From: Labia minor
Taxonomy: Eukaryota > Arthropoda > Insecta > Dermaptera > Spongiphoridae
Assembly: GCA_963082975.1 (NCBI GenBank)
Contig: OY720346.1
Span: 40,079,787 to 40,143,786, forward strand
Direction: 5' to 3'
Length of the DNA: 64,000 nt
Shown one piece after another: positions 23,571 through 36,036 of this stretch. The translations under genes were made by a program, and so were the position numbers. The notes below the pieces were generated by a model. It was not told the DNA's origin. It did not search any database and worked only from the letters and a program-made list of their open reading frames with translations. The stretch's first letter is position 1, and each line of letters opens with the position of its first letter.

Positions 23571-26500
23571 AGCAATTTAAATTAAATTTATATTCTATTT
23601 TTAAAGTTAGTGAAATACAACATATTATTTATTTACATATTCTTCTAAATAGGCGAGTATATAAAAACAACTATAGAATCCTAGTTTCTGTCAAACAAGT
23701 AAATAATTTTAATATAAAAGTAAGAATCAAGAAATTGTTAAATGTTCATTATACATATTTTTTAAATATCTCTTTTTAATATTTCTATCTTAGCTCATCA
23801 ATTTATTTACCATATATATAAATATATAAATATAAAATATAGGATATAACCCTATCCTCTTTCCCGATCCTATTCACACATCTATCCACACAAGAACATT
23901 ATTTATTTATTTTCTTCAGCTCGTCTTCTCAGTACTAATCACAATTCTTTGTGTGAAGTAGAATGTTTAAAGTAGATATTACTTCGAACAATTTATAACA
24001 AAATTAAAATTCTTTTTTTTTGTTGTTGCTGGTGTTGTTGTGCCTATGCCAAGAATTCTTTCACTTGAATGGCTTAGTAACTATTTGATTTAATTTACTT
24101 TTACTGGAATACAAAGATCGAGGCAGATGTCCCTTTAAAAACTTTTATTTTATCTATCTAAAAACTCTTTCCTCCCTAATATGGATGATTCTACTCAGCA
24201 ATGAGTGTTATTTATTAATCGCCCAGATGTATATATATATATATTTGTATGTTTGTGTTTATGTGTGGACAAGTTGATTTCTTCTTCTTCTTCTTAACCA
24301 AAGTGAACTTGACTTGGTTCGTTAAGGAGGATCACAACAGACAGGTCGATCAAACTATCCAACTAGCCAACTTATAGGGTGATTATTAATTCTAATATAT
24401 GATCATTATTAAAACTAATAAGGTAACCTAATTCAACTGAGAATAACATAAATATATTTTGTATAATAAAAACTTTTTAAATAAAATTTAAATAAAAATT
24501 TCTATTGGTATTGTATGTATTCAAAAATTTCATTTTGTTTTTTAATTATTTGGGTATAAAAAATGTAAAATTTATATTTAATGACTTAATTAAATCTATC
24601 AATTAATTAAACAATTAATTATTTGTTCGTTTGCTTATTTTTCCATGTTCCAATTCAATTTGTCACTAACCTTTAAAACATATGCTTTACTTTCCAATGA
24701 AGAATAATAATGAATGTCTTAGAATTGGTTGAGTTGTTGTACCTTGAGGAATAGCGAACGGAGAATAACGAAGTATCTTAACCTACTATATGTTATTTAA
24801 CTAGAGATTTAGAGAAAGAAAGAAATGTCTTTTAAGTTTTTTAACGGATTTAACTAATTTTTTTACTTCTTTTATTTATTGTTTTTGAAAAAAAGTTTAA
24901 ATTATTTTCAAATATTTTATTTTTGGTTAATCAGATTAATCTTATAATGAGAAATAAATGAAAAAGAAAATTTTTCTTCAGATGTTCATTATTATATAAT
25001 AAAATCATATTCAAATCATTGTAATATATATTTTTTAAATAATATAATTATATACCGTATATTTATTAACTTAATCAAAGGATAAGAGGCATTCAATCAT
25101 GTTCAATGGACCCTGTTCTTTTGGAGAGAACATTATTTATTTTTAAACATTATATTAAACTTCAAAAGGAAATTTTTGAGAATAAAAATAATAGAATCTG
25201 ATCTCCTCAAGAAAATAATTAATTTTAACTTTTAAAAAATTAATAAATATTATTATTGATAATTTAAAATAAAAAAATAAGTGTTGGGATTCTATAAAAT
25301 GTAGAAAATCGTAATTCTATATCTTGTCAAAATTTTTCAAAATATATTTTATTCAAAAGAGATAAATAATAATAATAAGGTATTATTAGTAAAAATTGAT
25401 ATAATTTTTATCATTGTTTTTTTTTTTGTTTATTAACTGAACAATCTGAGTCACCCTGTAGATCGAATGCATACATGTTCATGTAATGGTGACCATCTTG
25501 GAAAAATAGGAGAAAAACTAGTAGTCTGTAGACAATGGCAGTGACGGATGGAATAGATCAAGTTCGCCACCGGAGATGGAGAAGTCGATGACAGTCCAGA
25601 AAGGTCAAACAACTCAATGACCTCCAGTCAAGCGATGCGCAATATGGACCACAAACAACTACAACAACAACAACAGAATCTTGTTTGAAAGGATGATAGT
25701 CAGTGATTATTGATTAATAAATCAAATTGGTTATTGTTCAATGAGAAAGGGTTTCATCACATTTCCTAAAGATAAATCTAAATACTAATGAATAATACAG
25801 TAGTTATAACCAATTATATAACAAAAATTGATTGCTTAGTAGTTTGTTAACCTATCAACTATGTTTAGTACTATGTTTATATAAAATAAATAATATATCG
25901 ATCTGACAATGATAATACAAGATTTTATTTTTCAATATAGATCTCTTAGATGAAGTTTAGCAAAGTTTCAGATATGTCCATTTGGTTATTTGGTTGTGGC
26001 GATCGAATTAACCTTACAAGTCTGAATATGATAAGGACTACTGGTGACAAGGCTTGTATATTCAAAAATTTAACTTAGCGATATCAGATCCTTTTGTTTT
26101 TATTTGAATTTTTTCAGCTCTTTCTTATTTCTTTCTAAATTTTCATTTATGTAAGTAAAAGTCTATAAACTTTTTGTAACTTATATGCTTAATATATATA
26201 TATGGGGATATTTTAATGTTCTTTGAATACAACGGTCAAATATTATGCATTTCTTAACATGATTGTTTTAACGGTTTGTTTCGAAATTCAAAGTTTCATT
26301 TTATGAACCTTAATTGGATTTGTAACACTATTTTGAAACCGCCTCCATAATGTTCTTTACATTATAAAAATCGTAGTTACAATTTATATTAGGGTATACA
26401 AATATTTTATTCACTTGCAGATGTTGGAGCTCTTTAATAATAGGAAAATTCGATTTTCCAGTCAAATAAAGCGTAATTATTTCATTTGAAATTCATGGTT

Positions 26501-26940
26501 AATAAAATTCGTTTGAGTGACAATAAACGAAAATGCTTTTGTATGCTTGTGGGCAACTAAATGAACTAACAGGGTGTCCAATATGAGCAAAATACAATGA
26601 ATGGTTTGACAGTGAATTTAGTAACACTTCATATGAGACACACCCTATCTGTACATTTTCTCTAAAAACATATATTTAATATTTCTAAATTTATTTATAT
26701 TATACCGTATTTTTTATTTTTCTTTGTCTTAACTCGAAATTTTGAAGAATACGATCTCAAAAACAATACATATACTAATCTACTTTTTTTGGTGGTGTCA
26801 TCTATGTCAACTATGAAACTATATTCAATAAAAGAAGTTTTTAAATATTCATATGTCTAATATGTAAAAAATAAAGTTAGATAAAACTGGAGAGATAATT
26901 AATGCTTAAAACTTATGAAATTAATGCTTAAAACTTATGA
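23571..26940. other. Long AT-rich spacer with a GC-richer patch near 25480-25675
   Basis: The patch (GTTCGCCACCGGAGATGGAG to TGCGCAATATGGACC) ends in a (CAA)n tract, which could be the tail of an old retro-element. I found no head or target duplication. Near 24284 a (CTT)n tract precedes GAACTTGACTTGGTTCG. A short TIR-like pair near 26569-26648 is too imperfect to call. No gene found. Confidence 0.4.
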
Positions 26941-27330
26941 AATAATTTTGGTTTCTTTATGTCCGTGTGTGTGTATGTATAGATGGATGTATGTATGTAA
27001 TGTTTGTCTGTGAGCAAATTTACTTAGAAACTAATCAAGCTAGGACTTTGAAATTTGGTACACCGATATTATTCACAGTTTGTAGATTTCCATCAAAATT
27101 TCGTCAAAATCGGTTAACCGGAAGTGGTACTTTACCTACACTGGTTGCTTTTACCTTTCCAGTAAAGTACCAGTTCGCTTCGAGATAATTGCTTCATATT
27201 TTGTATATAGATTTAAAAATATAAAAAAAAATTCAGATACCAAATTTCATCATGATCTGACTACCGGAAGTGACATTTTACCTATACAAGTAGCGTTAGG
27301 TGTAAATTATAAATATATATAATAGTGTTA
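26941..27330 (+). repeat. Repeat D: GTAT/GATG microsatellite plus shared cassette
   Basis: A GTGTGTGTATGTATAGATGG microsatellite is followed by CTTTGAAATTTGGTACACC, TCGTCAAAATCGGTTAACCG and GAAGTGGTACTTTACC. A second round, ACCAAATTTCATCATGATCT with CCGGAAGTGACATTTTACC, follows 150 bp later. The same wording appears in families A, B and C next to microsatellites. Ends are not defined. Just upstream, at about 26901-26944, is a 22-bp direct duplication. Confidence 0.5.
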
Positions 27331-28517
27331 AACCATTTTACTTTATAATTTAAATTAATTAGTTTGTTTATTTTTATTGTTGTTAAAACATAATAATAGT
27401 AACCTAATTACCTATTTATATGCGGGCAAGTCTAGGGGAGGACACTCCCGATTTTTAGGATTTACAAATTAATTTTAGTATCATAATTTTTCTTAATATG
27501 TAAATTAAAATCATAAATTTTAAATCTATTTGTCATAAATCACATGGATTAAAACATTTTTATAATTTTATTTTTCTATTATCATTGATTTTTTTATTTA
27601 AAATTTAATAAATAAATTAAATCTCTTGTGAAAAACATCTCACATTTCATCCTCTGTTGAATTTGATGGCACACACTTTATACCTAAGAATATTAAAATT
27701 ATTTTCAACTATTATCACCGTCCACCAAACTTTGGTATTAAATTTTTTATCAATTATCTTTGAAAGAACTCATGACCTTCTGTTATTTTTTACATTTTAG
27801 TGAACTTTTCAATAAAGAGTTGTTTTTAAATTTTTTTTTATTAAAGAGTTATAACAGCAATATAAATAGTTAACGGAAGTATAGTGTCGTTAACTTTTTT
27901 CTGCATCATTTCTGTCTAAATTTTTTATTCCTTCTAATAAGAAAAACTTGAATGGATTGGGAGTCTATAAATATTAATAAAACTAAGTTGTCCTCCACTA
28001 GGTCATCGACAGTGACAAGATATCATAGACGAATAATATATTTTTTCAAAATTTACCAAATCCACTCCCTTTTCTAATCCTAATAAATATGTATGTCAAA
28101 TGTCATGTCAAATTATCATCATCATTAAAATATATTTATGCATAAATTACTAAAGATATATAATTTTTAGAACATGATGATTCAAACAAAAATGTCAACG
28201 TATAGAATATTTTAAGATGAATTTCCATCATCCATCTTTGTAATTGAATCCAATTCAATTAAGTAGAGTGGGATTAAAAAGTAGAATCAAGCAGAAATGG
28301 GAATAAAATAAAAAAAAAAAACATAAATGTTTAGAAAACCTTTAAGCTGATCAACTTAATTTTTAAATTTAAAAATAATCTATACGAAATGAATAAATAA
28401 ACATACTTAGGATCTTCTTTCTTAATATTAATTTTTTTTATGAAAGAATAAATTAAAAAATCTTTTATTTTTTAGAACTGAAAAAATAAACTTTTTTAGA
28501 TATTCTAAAATGAGTCC
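27331..28517. other. AT-rich spacer
   Basis: No recognised feature. Confidence 0.5.
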
Positions 28518-28525
28518 CGCTAAAG

Positions 28526-28790
28526 CAGGGGTCGGGGAACTTTTTTAATCATTACCCCAAAATATTTTGGTGTCAGTTGATATTACCCCATGGTGAAGAG
28601 CAAAAAAAAACAACGAAATCGCCTCTATTAAGCATCTTTCCTATTATAGCCCCCCATGATAATTTTGAAAAGAAAACAATTGAAAAGAAAATAATTTGTA
28701 AAAATACTAACAGGTTTAAAAAATAGCAAATTAAAAATATATACTTTTTACTCACAAAAGGGGTAATTTACCCCGGTTCACCGACCTCTG
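28526..28790. mobile_element. hAT MITE 2
   Basis: Starts CAGGGGTCGGGGAAC and ends GTTCACCGACCTCTG, with an exact 8-bp duplication CGCTAAAG at 28518-28525 and 28791-28798. The 265-bp body is non-coding, although one frame is open by chance. Terminal words and duplication length identify it as hAT-type. Confidence 0.9.
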
Positions 28791-28798
28791 CGCTAAAG

Positions 28799-29240
28799 TA
28801 TCGTAATTATTTTCGTTTAAAATGACAAAAATTTTTATATCGTGATAATTAAAAAATATCACGATAAAATTTCGAAAAATTTAATTATTAAAATCTGGAC
28901 AAAATTCTAAATAATAAATAAATATCAATTGTAGGATGGTAAGTAAAAGTAATGTAATACAGCATAATTATAATTTTTAGTAAATCAATTAGATGATATT
29001 TTGCGTAAATATAAAATATGAACGACTATTATAATTCATATAAGAAGAAAATTTCAAAATAAAAGTGTAAAACGTAGGTGAATGCACCAGTTGTTTTTCA
29101 ATTCCTACTATTAGTTCACACCCTCCCTATAGACTATAAGTAGTTCTTTTGTCCAAATTTTCAATCATTAAAAAAAATACTTTTTATTAATGCTCTTTAA
29201 GTTCTAATAACTTTTTTAATTTTTGTTTCTTTTTTGAGCA
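28799..29240. other. AT-rich spacer
   Basis: No recognised feature. Confidence 0.5.
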
Positions 29241-31170
29241 ATCGAGATGACAAGGAATGTCTTTGAAATTGTAACTCGAAAGATGTCAATTAACGAGAAC
29301 CTCACCACATTCGCAGGTCCTTCAACCACAAATTCTGGTACCCCAAACGACCAATTTTGGCATTTTCGCGAATATCATTACTTTTGTTTTAGATGTATTA
29401 ATACTCAGACCATAATCTTAATTTTATTAAACTACTTTATTGAGTATCTGTTGTACTTCTGCTTGGTTGCTTGATAATTTTGTTGTCCGCATATCATATG
29501 TTATTTATTAGTCTTCCATTTATCATAATTCCCCCCTCGTTCCAAATGCCTTTCTTAATATGACCTCTGAGTACAGGTTGAACAAAAGGAATGATAATAT
29601 GCATCGTTGCCTAACACCTCTCTTAAATTTAAAATACCTGAATATAGGTTGGCAATTATTTTTAGTAGTTTTGTGTGTATTTTATCAGGCTCTTTTATTT
29701 TTCCGTATCTTGATAGCATGGATTATCTCCTCTTCTTTGTCCCATTTAGATAGGTATCATCTAGGTATTTAGACGGGATGAGGGTGAGATGATCTGGCGT
29801 CTCAAAACAGATTATAGATATATCATTCTATGACTTTTAACTACTAAGATTTTGTCATTATTTTGGCTATTCATGATAGTTTTTTGTAGTTACAATCAAT
29901 AGCAAATTCCTTGATTTTTTTAAGAAAATTAAAGATGTTGAATTTGACTTCTAATTCTTTTATTATTTCTTCACATTTACTATTTAGATATTGTTCTTTA
30001 GCTTCTCTGATTTTTTTCTGTATTACAGTAAAAGTCCATTAGTCCGGCATCCAACAGTCCGGAATGCCCGATAGTCCGGCATCGCTCCGGAAAATTGTAA
30101 AAATTTTGGTTTTCTCCAAAAGTGTGTCTTTAAAGCAAATAAAAACGCTCGAGAGCTATTCCCCTTTTGTGATAGGTAAATTTTCAAAACCCAGGGCTTT
30201 TAAGAATGCACATTTGCCTGTCCAATACGATGCTCAATCAAATGCGTGGGTGACTGCGTCCTCTTTAAAGACTGTGTTTTTCACCACTTTGTGCCTGAGG
30301 TCAAGGAATCCTTCAAAAGCCTTGGTCTACCAGAAGAAACTAAAGCCATCCTTCTTTTGGACAATTGCAAAGCCCACCTGCAGTAGATGAGTTAGTTTCT
30401 GGGAATATTGTTGCTACTCTGCTCCCACTTAACATAAAATCTTGGATTCAACCCATGGACCAAGGGGTTATTCAAAATTTTAAATGCTTTTCTAGAAGGT
30501 CTTTTATTCAAGGCCTGTTAAAAGCCGACTGTGACTAGCTACAGTGCTTCAGAAATTATTGATTACCATATCATTAGAAATAAATTTTATACTAAACGCC
30601 AAAAGTCAAGAAAACAAAAAGACATTCGTGACTTTTATAAATCAAAGTGTAATATTTTTTACAGTACGTGTACATACATTATATGAAATGTAAAATAAAC
30701 TTTGTGGTATGTATTTGCATACTATATTTTTAGTATAATTATTAATCTAATTGTTCTTATAATTACCGCCCGATAATCCGGAATTTCCGGTAGTCCGGCA
30801 CCGAGCTGGTCCCGAACGTGCCGGATTATAGGACTTTTACTGTACTTTGTTCAAATCTTTATACTTTGTAATACATGATGTTTTGAATTTTTTTCTTTTG
30901 TCTATTAGATTTAAGATTTGTTATTAGTTCATTTTCTTCAACCCTATAGAATTAATTTGAATGTTGGGAATGGACTTTCTTAATTGTATCCGACTGATTT
31001 CTTTGTATATGGACATTTGCTTTGAGGTGATATGGCTTTTGACTCTCTTAAATCTTTCTGCATCGAAGTATGAAAATCATTTACGCTGTTCCAGCTGCGC
31101 TTTCTATTTTTCTATCCTTCGCCACTTCAAAGTCAATCTTCTCATGTCTTAGGTAGATAATGGACCTGCT
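29241..31170 (-). pseudogene. LINE ORF2 remnant (linker and reverse transcriptase), split by a pogo-like element
   Basis: The minus strand downstream of the insertion encodes GVRQRCILSFLLFNLYSE and INGRLINNI followed by YADN, a decayed form of the reverse-transcriptase palm block that includes YADD. It is followed by INTSKTKV-like text. Above it, VQKKIREAKEQYLNSKCEE resembles the helical linker between endonuclease and reverse transcriptase in L1-like and related LINEs. The linker continues on the far side of the 30026-30842 insertion (FNLNK), then decays toward 31170. Multiple stops and frameshifts mean it is dead. LINEs copy themselves by target-primed reverse transcription. The clade is not fixed here. 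Confidence 0.75.
30026..30842 (+). pseudogene. Pogo/Tigger-like (jerky-related) DNA transposon, internally deleted
   Basis: Ends CAGTAAAAGTCCATTAGTCC and TATAGGACTTTTACTG are inverted repeats flanked by TA (30024-30025 and 30843-30844), as in the pogo group of the Tc1/mariner superfamily. The plus strand encodes, in shifting frames, [43 protein letters not shown] (second catalytic Asp), [15 protein letters not shown] (third catalytic Asp) and a late KRQKSRKQKDIRDF. That order matches the DDE domain of Tigger/jerky-like transposases. The N-terminal CENP-B-type DNA-binding region is missing, so the 817 bp is roughly a third of a full element. It lies inside, and is younger than, the LINE remnant. 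Confidence 0.88.
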
Positions 31171-31400
31171 GTCATCCATCATGTTTCGCCATATAGCCGG
31201 CTACTATAGCTCAGACGCTGGCCAGAAAACAGCCCACTTCGTGTCTGACGCTTACAGGATTTAATAAGTGTTTTTTGGTCTGCGGGAGCTATTTTATTTC
31301 ACTCCTACCTCCCATTTCTGGGGGCATTCCCCTATCCGCCACCTGGGGATGCGGCCGATGGAGTAAATACTATGAGAATGTGCCTTGCAATGACTGGAGT
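31171..31400. other. GC-richer segment, unrecognised
   Basis: Contains CATATAGCCGGCTACTATAG, GACGCTGGCCAGAAAACAG and CACCTGGGGATGCGGCCGAT. It abuts the LINE remnant and may belong to its 5' part or to another repeat. No frame with a known domain. Confidence 0.3.
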
Positions 31401-33064
31401 TAGCCTTAGAATTTTTCATTTTAGTTTCAAATAATTTTAATAGAGTTTTATAAGTTTTAAGTAGGACTTGATTTTAAATCTTTTTTATATTACTTGTTAT
31501 TTGTTTTGTTTTAAATGGGGGTTAACAGTTTAGCATTTAGCTCTTTCAATTTCATAATTTATTATTTTTAACAAATATTTTTAATTATTATTACTTTTAT
31601 TTAAATATAAAAAAATAATAAGTAAATTAAAAATATCAGAGATAAAAAAAAGTGATGGCTGTTAAAGGCCTATTGTATATATTAATTTTCATAAAGAAAT
31701 ATCAATTGGATTATTTATTAGTATAGAAACTAATATTAAGGGAATTTTCATTTAGTTAGACATGGCAATTTAAGTTACAATCAAAGTAATTCATAATCGG
31801 ATTTTCATGTCACGTACCAATCTATTAGACTCTACTACAGACATATATACCAAAGAGCTATTTGGTTAAGAGACAAGCACGTCTGCGTATTCGCGAGCAA
31901 CGAACTGACTTGCTTGCGTTCCACCACTGCAAGCTTCTTCCTCTCCTTTTCCACTAACCGTTTCGTATTCCTAACCCGGGTTTCCTCTCATTACAATCGC
32001 CAAATAGAAATACCACTGGCTCGAGGGAGTGAGGAGCGGGAGGGGGAGGGAAGAAGAAGATAGAAAAGTCAAAAACATGTGGATATGTCACAATGTGCAT
32101 GTTGCTACCCTTGTCATCTTAAATAGAAGAAGCAACATCGAGATAGGAAGAGTTTATTTTCTCGTTTATTATTTATCCAAGCGACATCTAAATCCTTCTA
32201 CTGACCGTGCATAAATATTTTTTTTTCTAGTTTAGAAAAAAGAAATAAAGGAAAAGATAAGCAAAAAAGATTTAAGAGAATCTCATACGATATAATATCA
32301 AAGTTGTGAGTGAATTGACAAACTTAAATACTAACAAGTATATGCAAATACTTGTGTTAATAAATTAAAATAACATTCCATTTGAAAAAAAAACCAATGA
32401 ATTGATATAAATAATTGTTTAATAATATTTATTCTAGATTGATAAAATGATTACATTTAAAAAAACTCTATTCTTGGCAAAAGAAAATATACTGTATATA
32501 AAATACTTAATTTATTTATACTATTTTCAACAAATTCAATATTTTATTTTATAAAATTATCTTTATCGTCAAATGTAGATAAATATCGATATTATAAAAA
32601 AAAAAATATTCTATATAAATTAATATGTATATAAATATATATTTATTAGAAAGGGAGTAAGAATTATAAAAAGAGCAATTTTATTTTTTCACCTAAACCT
32701 AAAGCTAATTTATATATATATATATTTATTGTAAAGTGAGACAATGATGTAGGGGCTTGACCTTGATGCCCTCGGGGTATTTGTGGTCAGGGACACACCT
32801 GCCACTTGGTCAAATAAAAAGTATCCATATAAACAAATAGACAATTCCTTTGTTTTCGTTAATACCAGATAAATTCCTACATTTTTTTAAAAGATTATGG
32901 TATTTTCATGTTAAATATTATCATCTTGACTTTAAAGAGTTAACGTTAATTTGTTTTAAAAATTTTTAAAAATGTTGTAGAGAATCGATTTCTGTTTATT
33001 CACAAATTGATCAAAAGATATATATATATATATACATATAAATATTAGTATATAATTGTAACCA
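31401..33064. other. AT-rich spacer with two GC-richer spots
   Basis: Around 31860-32075 is a patch with CGTCTGCGTATTCGCGAGC and a purine run. At 32735-32817 a short GC-rich island is open on the minus strand and is treated as a candidate exon in the findings. Otherwise A/T-rich. Confidence 0.4.
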
Positions 33065-33190
33065 TCTATATATATAAAAGGCAATGTCTGTGTGTGTGTG
33101 TGTGTCTGTCAAATACTCAAAAACTACCCGTCCGATTACGGTGAAACTTTCAGGGATTGTTGTGGGCATCCCAGGGAAGGTTTTAATCTA
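33065..33190 (+). mobile_element. Outer Helitron 5' end, interrupted
   Basis: Begins with TCTATATATATAAAAGGC after an A, then a GT/GTCT microsatellite, CAAATACTCAAAAACTACCC and the AAACTTTCAGGGATTGTTG phrase shared with 13662-13885. It is interrupted at 33190/33191 by a second Helitron with the same 5' end. No separate 3' end is found. Confidence 0.65.
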
Positions 33191-33662
33191 TCTATATATA
33201 TAAAAGGCAATGTCTGTGTGTCTGTCTGTGTTATTGTTTTGTGTTTTGTACATATATATGTAAAATAAAGAACAAACAGAAATAAGAAAATAAATTTTAA
33301 TTAATATAATTTATAAAAAAAAATAATGTTCATAAACTTAGAATATTAATTATTTAATTAATTAAAATCTACTTAAATAAATGCAAAGAGCCACAAATAT
33401 ATTAGTAAATATATAAATAATAATATGAAATAGTCAATAAATTTTACTTATTATACTAGGAAAATTTGTTGTTGCTTAAATTAAAATATATTTTCCAAGA
33501 AAACAAATATATATCTTATCTACTTATACTGATTGAAACAAAATGGATGAAAACCTTTTACATACAGACTTTCAACCAAATACCATGTATCATTCGGGGG
33601 TACAGGGGGCGGAGCCCCCGTCTAGGTGTGAAGAGCGCCTGGAAGGCGCTCGGAGCAGCTAG
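33191..33662 (+). mobile_element. Non-autonomous Helitron, complete
   Basis: Starts TCTATATATATAAAAGGC (33191) after A. It ends with a hairpin AGCGCC-TGGAA-GGCGCT (33634-33650), eight bases, then CTAG (33659-33662), followed by T. This is the textbook Helitron structure: insertion between A and T, a 5' TC and a 3' hairpin before CTRR. A GGGGGCGGAGCCCCC palindrome just upstream is a second possible hairpin. The 472-bp body has no Rep/helicase coding, so it would depend on an autonomous partner. Confidence 0.88.
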
Positions 33663-33800
33663 TATATATATATATGTAGATTTTATTTATTAAAAATAAA
33701 AAAAAATTGTTCAGTTTGTTTTTAAAAAAAATAGTTTAAGTAATATATGATTGAAAACACAATATATACTAATTGATCACTATGACAATCTCTAAAAAAT

Positions 33801-34272
33801 CTGGAGTGTCTCCACTCGACTATCTTGCAATTTTGAATTGGATTAATTAACATATCTTATAATTAAATTAAATTTAATTAATTAAATTATAAATTAAAAT
33901 ATCAATAAATAATATTTATTAAATCAGCGCGTGCTTGGCACTTTGTTGATGGCACCACGTCACGTGATAACGTGTTAAAAAATTTAAAAAATTAATTCCG
34001 GTAGTTTCATCAATTCAATCAAGCTAAAATTCTATATATAGTTTTATACAATTTTTAATCATGTGAAAAACTATTAAACATACTTATATCTTTATTTTTA
34101 CGGTCAGTTTAGAGGAAAAAAAATCAAAACGTGGTAGGTAATAACCCTCTTCCGAAAGAGCTTCATTTCTCAAAGGTTGATAGGAAACTACTTTATTACA
34201 CACACACACACACATATATACATACATTTTGCTCAACCTTAGTGAAAATTACTCAAGGACCTTCAAAATCTG
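33801..34272 (+). repeat. Family A element, 3'-truncated copy
   Basis: Begins CTGGAGTGTCTCCACTCGAC and TATCTTGCAA, then GATGGCACCACGTCACGTGA, a CA microsatellite near 34200, and GCTCAACCTTAGTGAAAATT. It stops near CCTTCAAAATCTGG, without the 3' hairpin seen at 17765 and 59246. The central part has lost the GCGCGTG word. Non-coding. Confidence 0.75.
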
Positions 34273-35026
34273 GCGAAATAGAAAAAAGGCTAAAATTAAA
34301 ATCATAAAGATCCCTCTTCTTGTAAATTTGCCTTTTTTTATAATCATTTTGGAACTTTCTCTTTTACGGGCATCCACCCCTTCCCCCACTCTAATTCAAG
34401 GTAGACCAGACACATGCAAAAAATCCTACATATATACTATATATGTATATAACAATTAATTATTATTATTTTTATTACTCAAAAACTTTCGGTCTTTTAT
34501 ATTATAGAAAAAATAGTATTTTATTTTCTTACATACGTATATCTGATATTATACTTAATTATAAAAATTAATCAAGTATAATTTAAGTCTACTTTAAGAA
34601 TTAGAATCAAACCTCACAATATTCAAAAAATAAAATTAACAAATCTTATGTTCTGCATTAAAAAATATAAAAAATAATAAGTAATAAATAAAAGTAGCTG
34701 AAAAAAATAATGAATCATTACTTCTCTATTACACACCAATGGTCTCTGTATTTCGACGTTAAAATTGTTTCTTTTATAATTTAAAATAGAAATATTGAAG
34801 CTATGAAATTATCAATAATTTAACAAAAAATGTTTAAAAAAAATAAAATAAAAATAAAATAAAATATTTAGTAACGATTAACTAATTATTGTGAATTATA
34901 TATAAGTTTGATTAATTAAATTTGTATAATAGATATATCCAATTTATTAAAATTATTTATAGACTTGTTTTCAATTCTAAAAATGTCATATTTTATGAAA
35001 TAAATAAATGATCTGAAATATATATT

Positions 35027-35067
<41 letters not shown>

Positions 35068-35661
35068 GCAAAGAATTTTAAGAAAATTAAAAACAGAAAA
35101 AAAAACAAGAACTTAAAAAGATTAAAAATAAAAGCTCTCCTAATATAATAAAAGAAATAGTCATGTATTTAATGAAGGTGATTTAATTCAATTAAAATGG
35201 ATAAAAATGCATCGAATCGAGTTGTGAAACTATGTGGGGATCATTAAAGAAAATTTAAAATGCGAGAGAAAATTTATAAAAATAACCTGGCAAATAAATT
35301 AGAGACGACTATTGCGATCTCTATTTAATGAAAAAAAGAGAAATTAAAAAATAAATATATTAAAAGATTAAAAATTAATATTTTCTAAGATAATATTCTT
35401 TTTTTTTAAAAAAAGAAAATATTATAATAATAATAAGAAGATGATAAAAGAATTCCAAGTTCTTTTTAAATATAATAAATAAAAATAAATTTCACTAGAT
35501 TCTAAACCAAATTAATACTAAATTAATTACTAATGTAGATTATTTTTTCAAGAGTGTATTGTATTTTTTTTGCTTCGAGTTACTATGAATAAATTTCGAA
35601 ATTGGATAATCATTTTTGAAAAGGATTATCTTTTTTACTTAGTAATTTTCTTGTAACAATT
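34273..35661. other. AT-rich spacer with TA microsatellite at about 35020-35065
   Basis: No gene. The open frame running out of the family A copy is by chance. Confidence 0.5.
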
Positions 35662-36036
35662 CGAGGAGTGATCAAATAGTAAATGGACTTTATTTTTATC
35701 AAAAAAAATTTATTTGTTATTATTTATGTTGTCATCTTAAGTATATTTCTCTGATAAAGCTAAATATCTATGCAAAGCCTTTTTCCAAACTTCCAAGCAT
35801 TTTTTTCGTATTGCGGCACATAACTTCAAGTGGATACTTCTTATAAGAAGTATTGATACACTAGTCAGTAATATTTTGAATATTTGAATATACTCCCAAC
35901 CAATTATTGATTTTACAAATAAAAATGGTTTTCTATATTCAATTTTTCTATTAGATATATTAGGTATATTTCGGTATAATCTAAATCGAAGTGGTCTACC
36001 GAGAAGAGAGAAGTCAGCTTCTTGGGCACTTTCCAA
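35662..36036 (-). pseudogene. Degenerate mariner-like C-terminal remnant
   Basis: The 5' edge CGAGGAGTGATCAAATAGTA resembles mariner terminal repeats. The minus strand nearby encodes KKCLEVWKKALHRYL followed by SEKY. This parallels the mariner C-terminal pattern KCFE.WKKR.H.CI..EG.YFE. A 99-codon frame spans the region, but its first half matches nothing I know, and no right terminus was found. It could also be a chance resemblance in an unrelated repeat. Confidence 0.35.

Noticed and set aside
25452-25475. ACCCTGTAGATCGAAT resembles the mature miR-10 sequence
   Set aside because: One base is missing from the mature form, the 3' half differs, and flanking sequence does not fold into a miR-10-like hairpin. 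Probably chance.
26569-26648. Possible tiny inverted-repeat element with AGGGTGTCC-like ends
   Set aside because: The inverted ends match imperfectly and no target duplication is visible.
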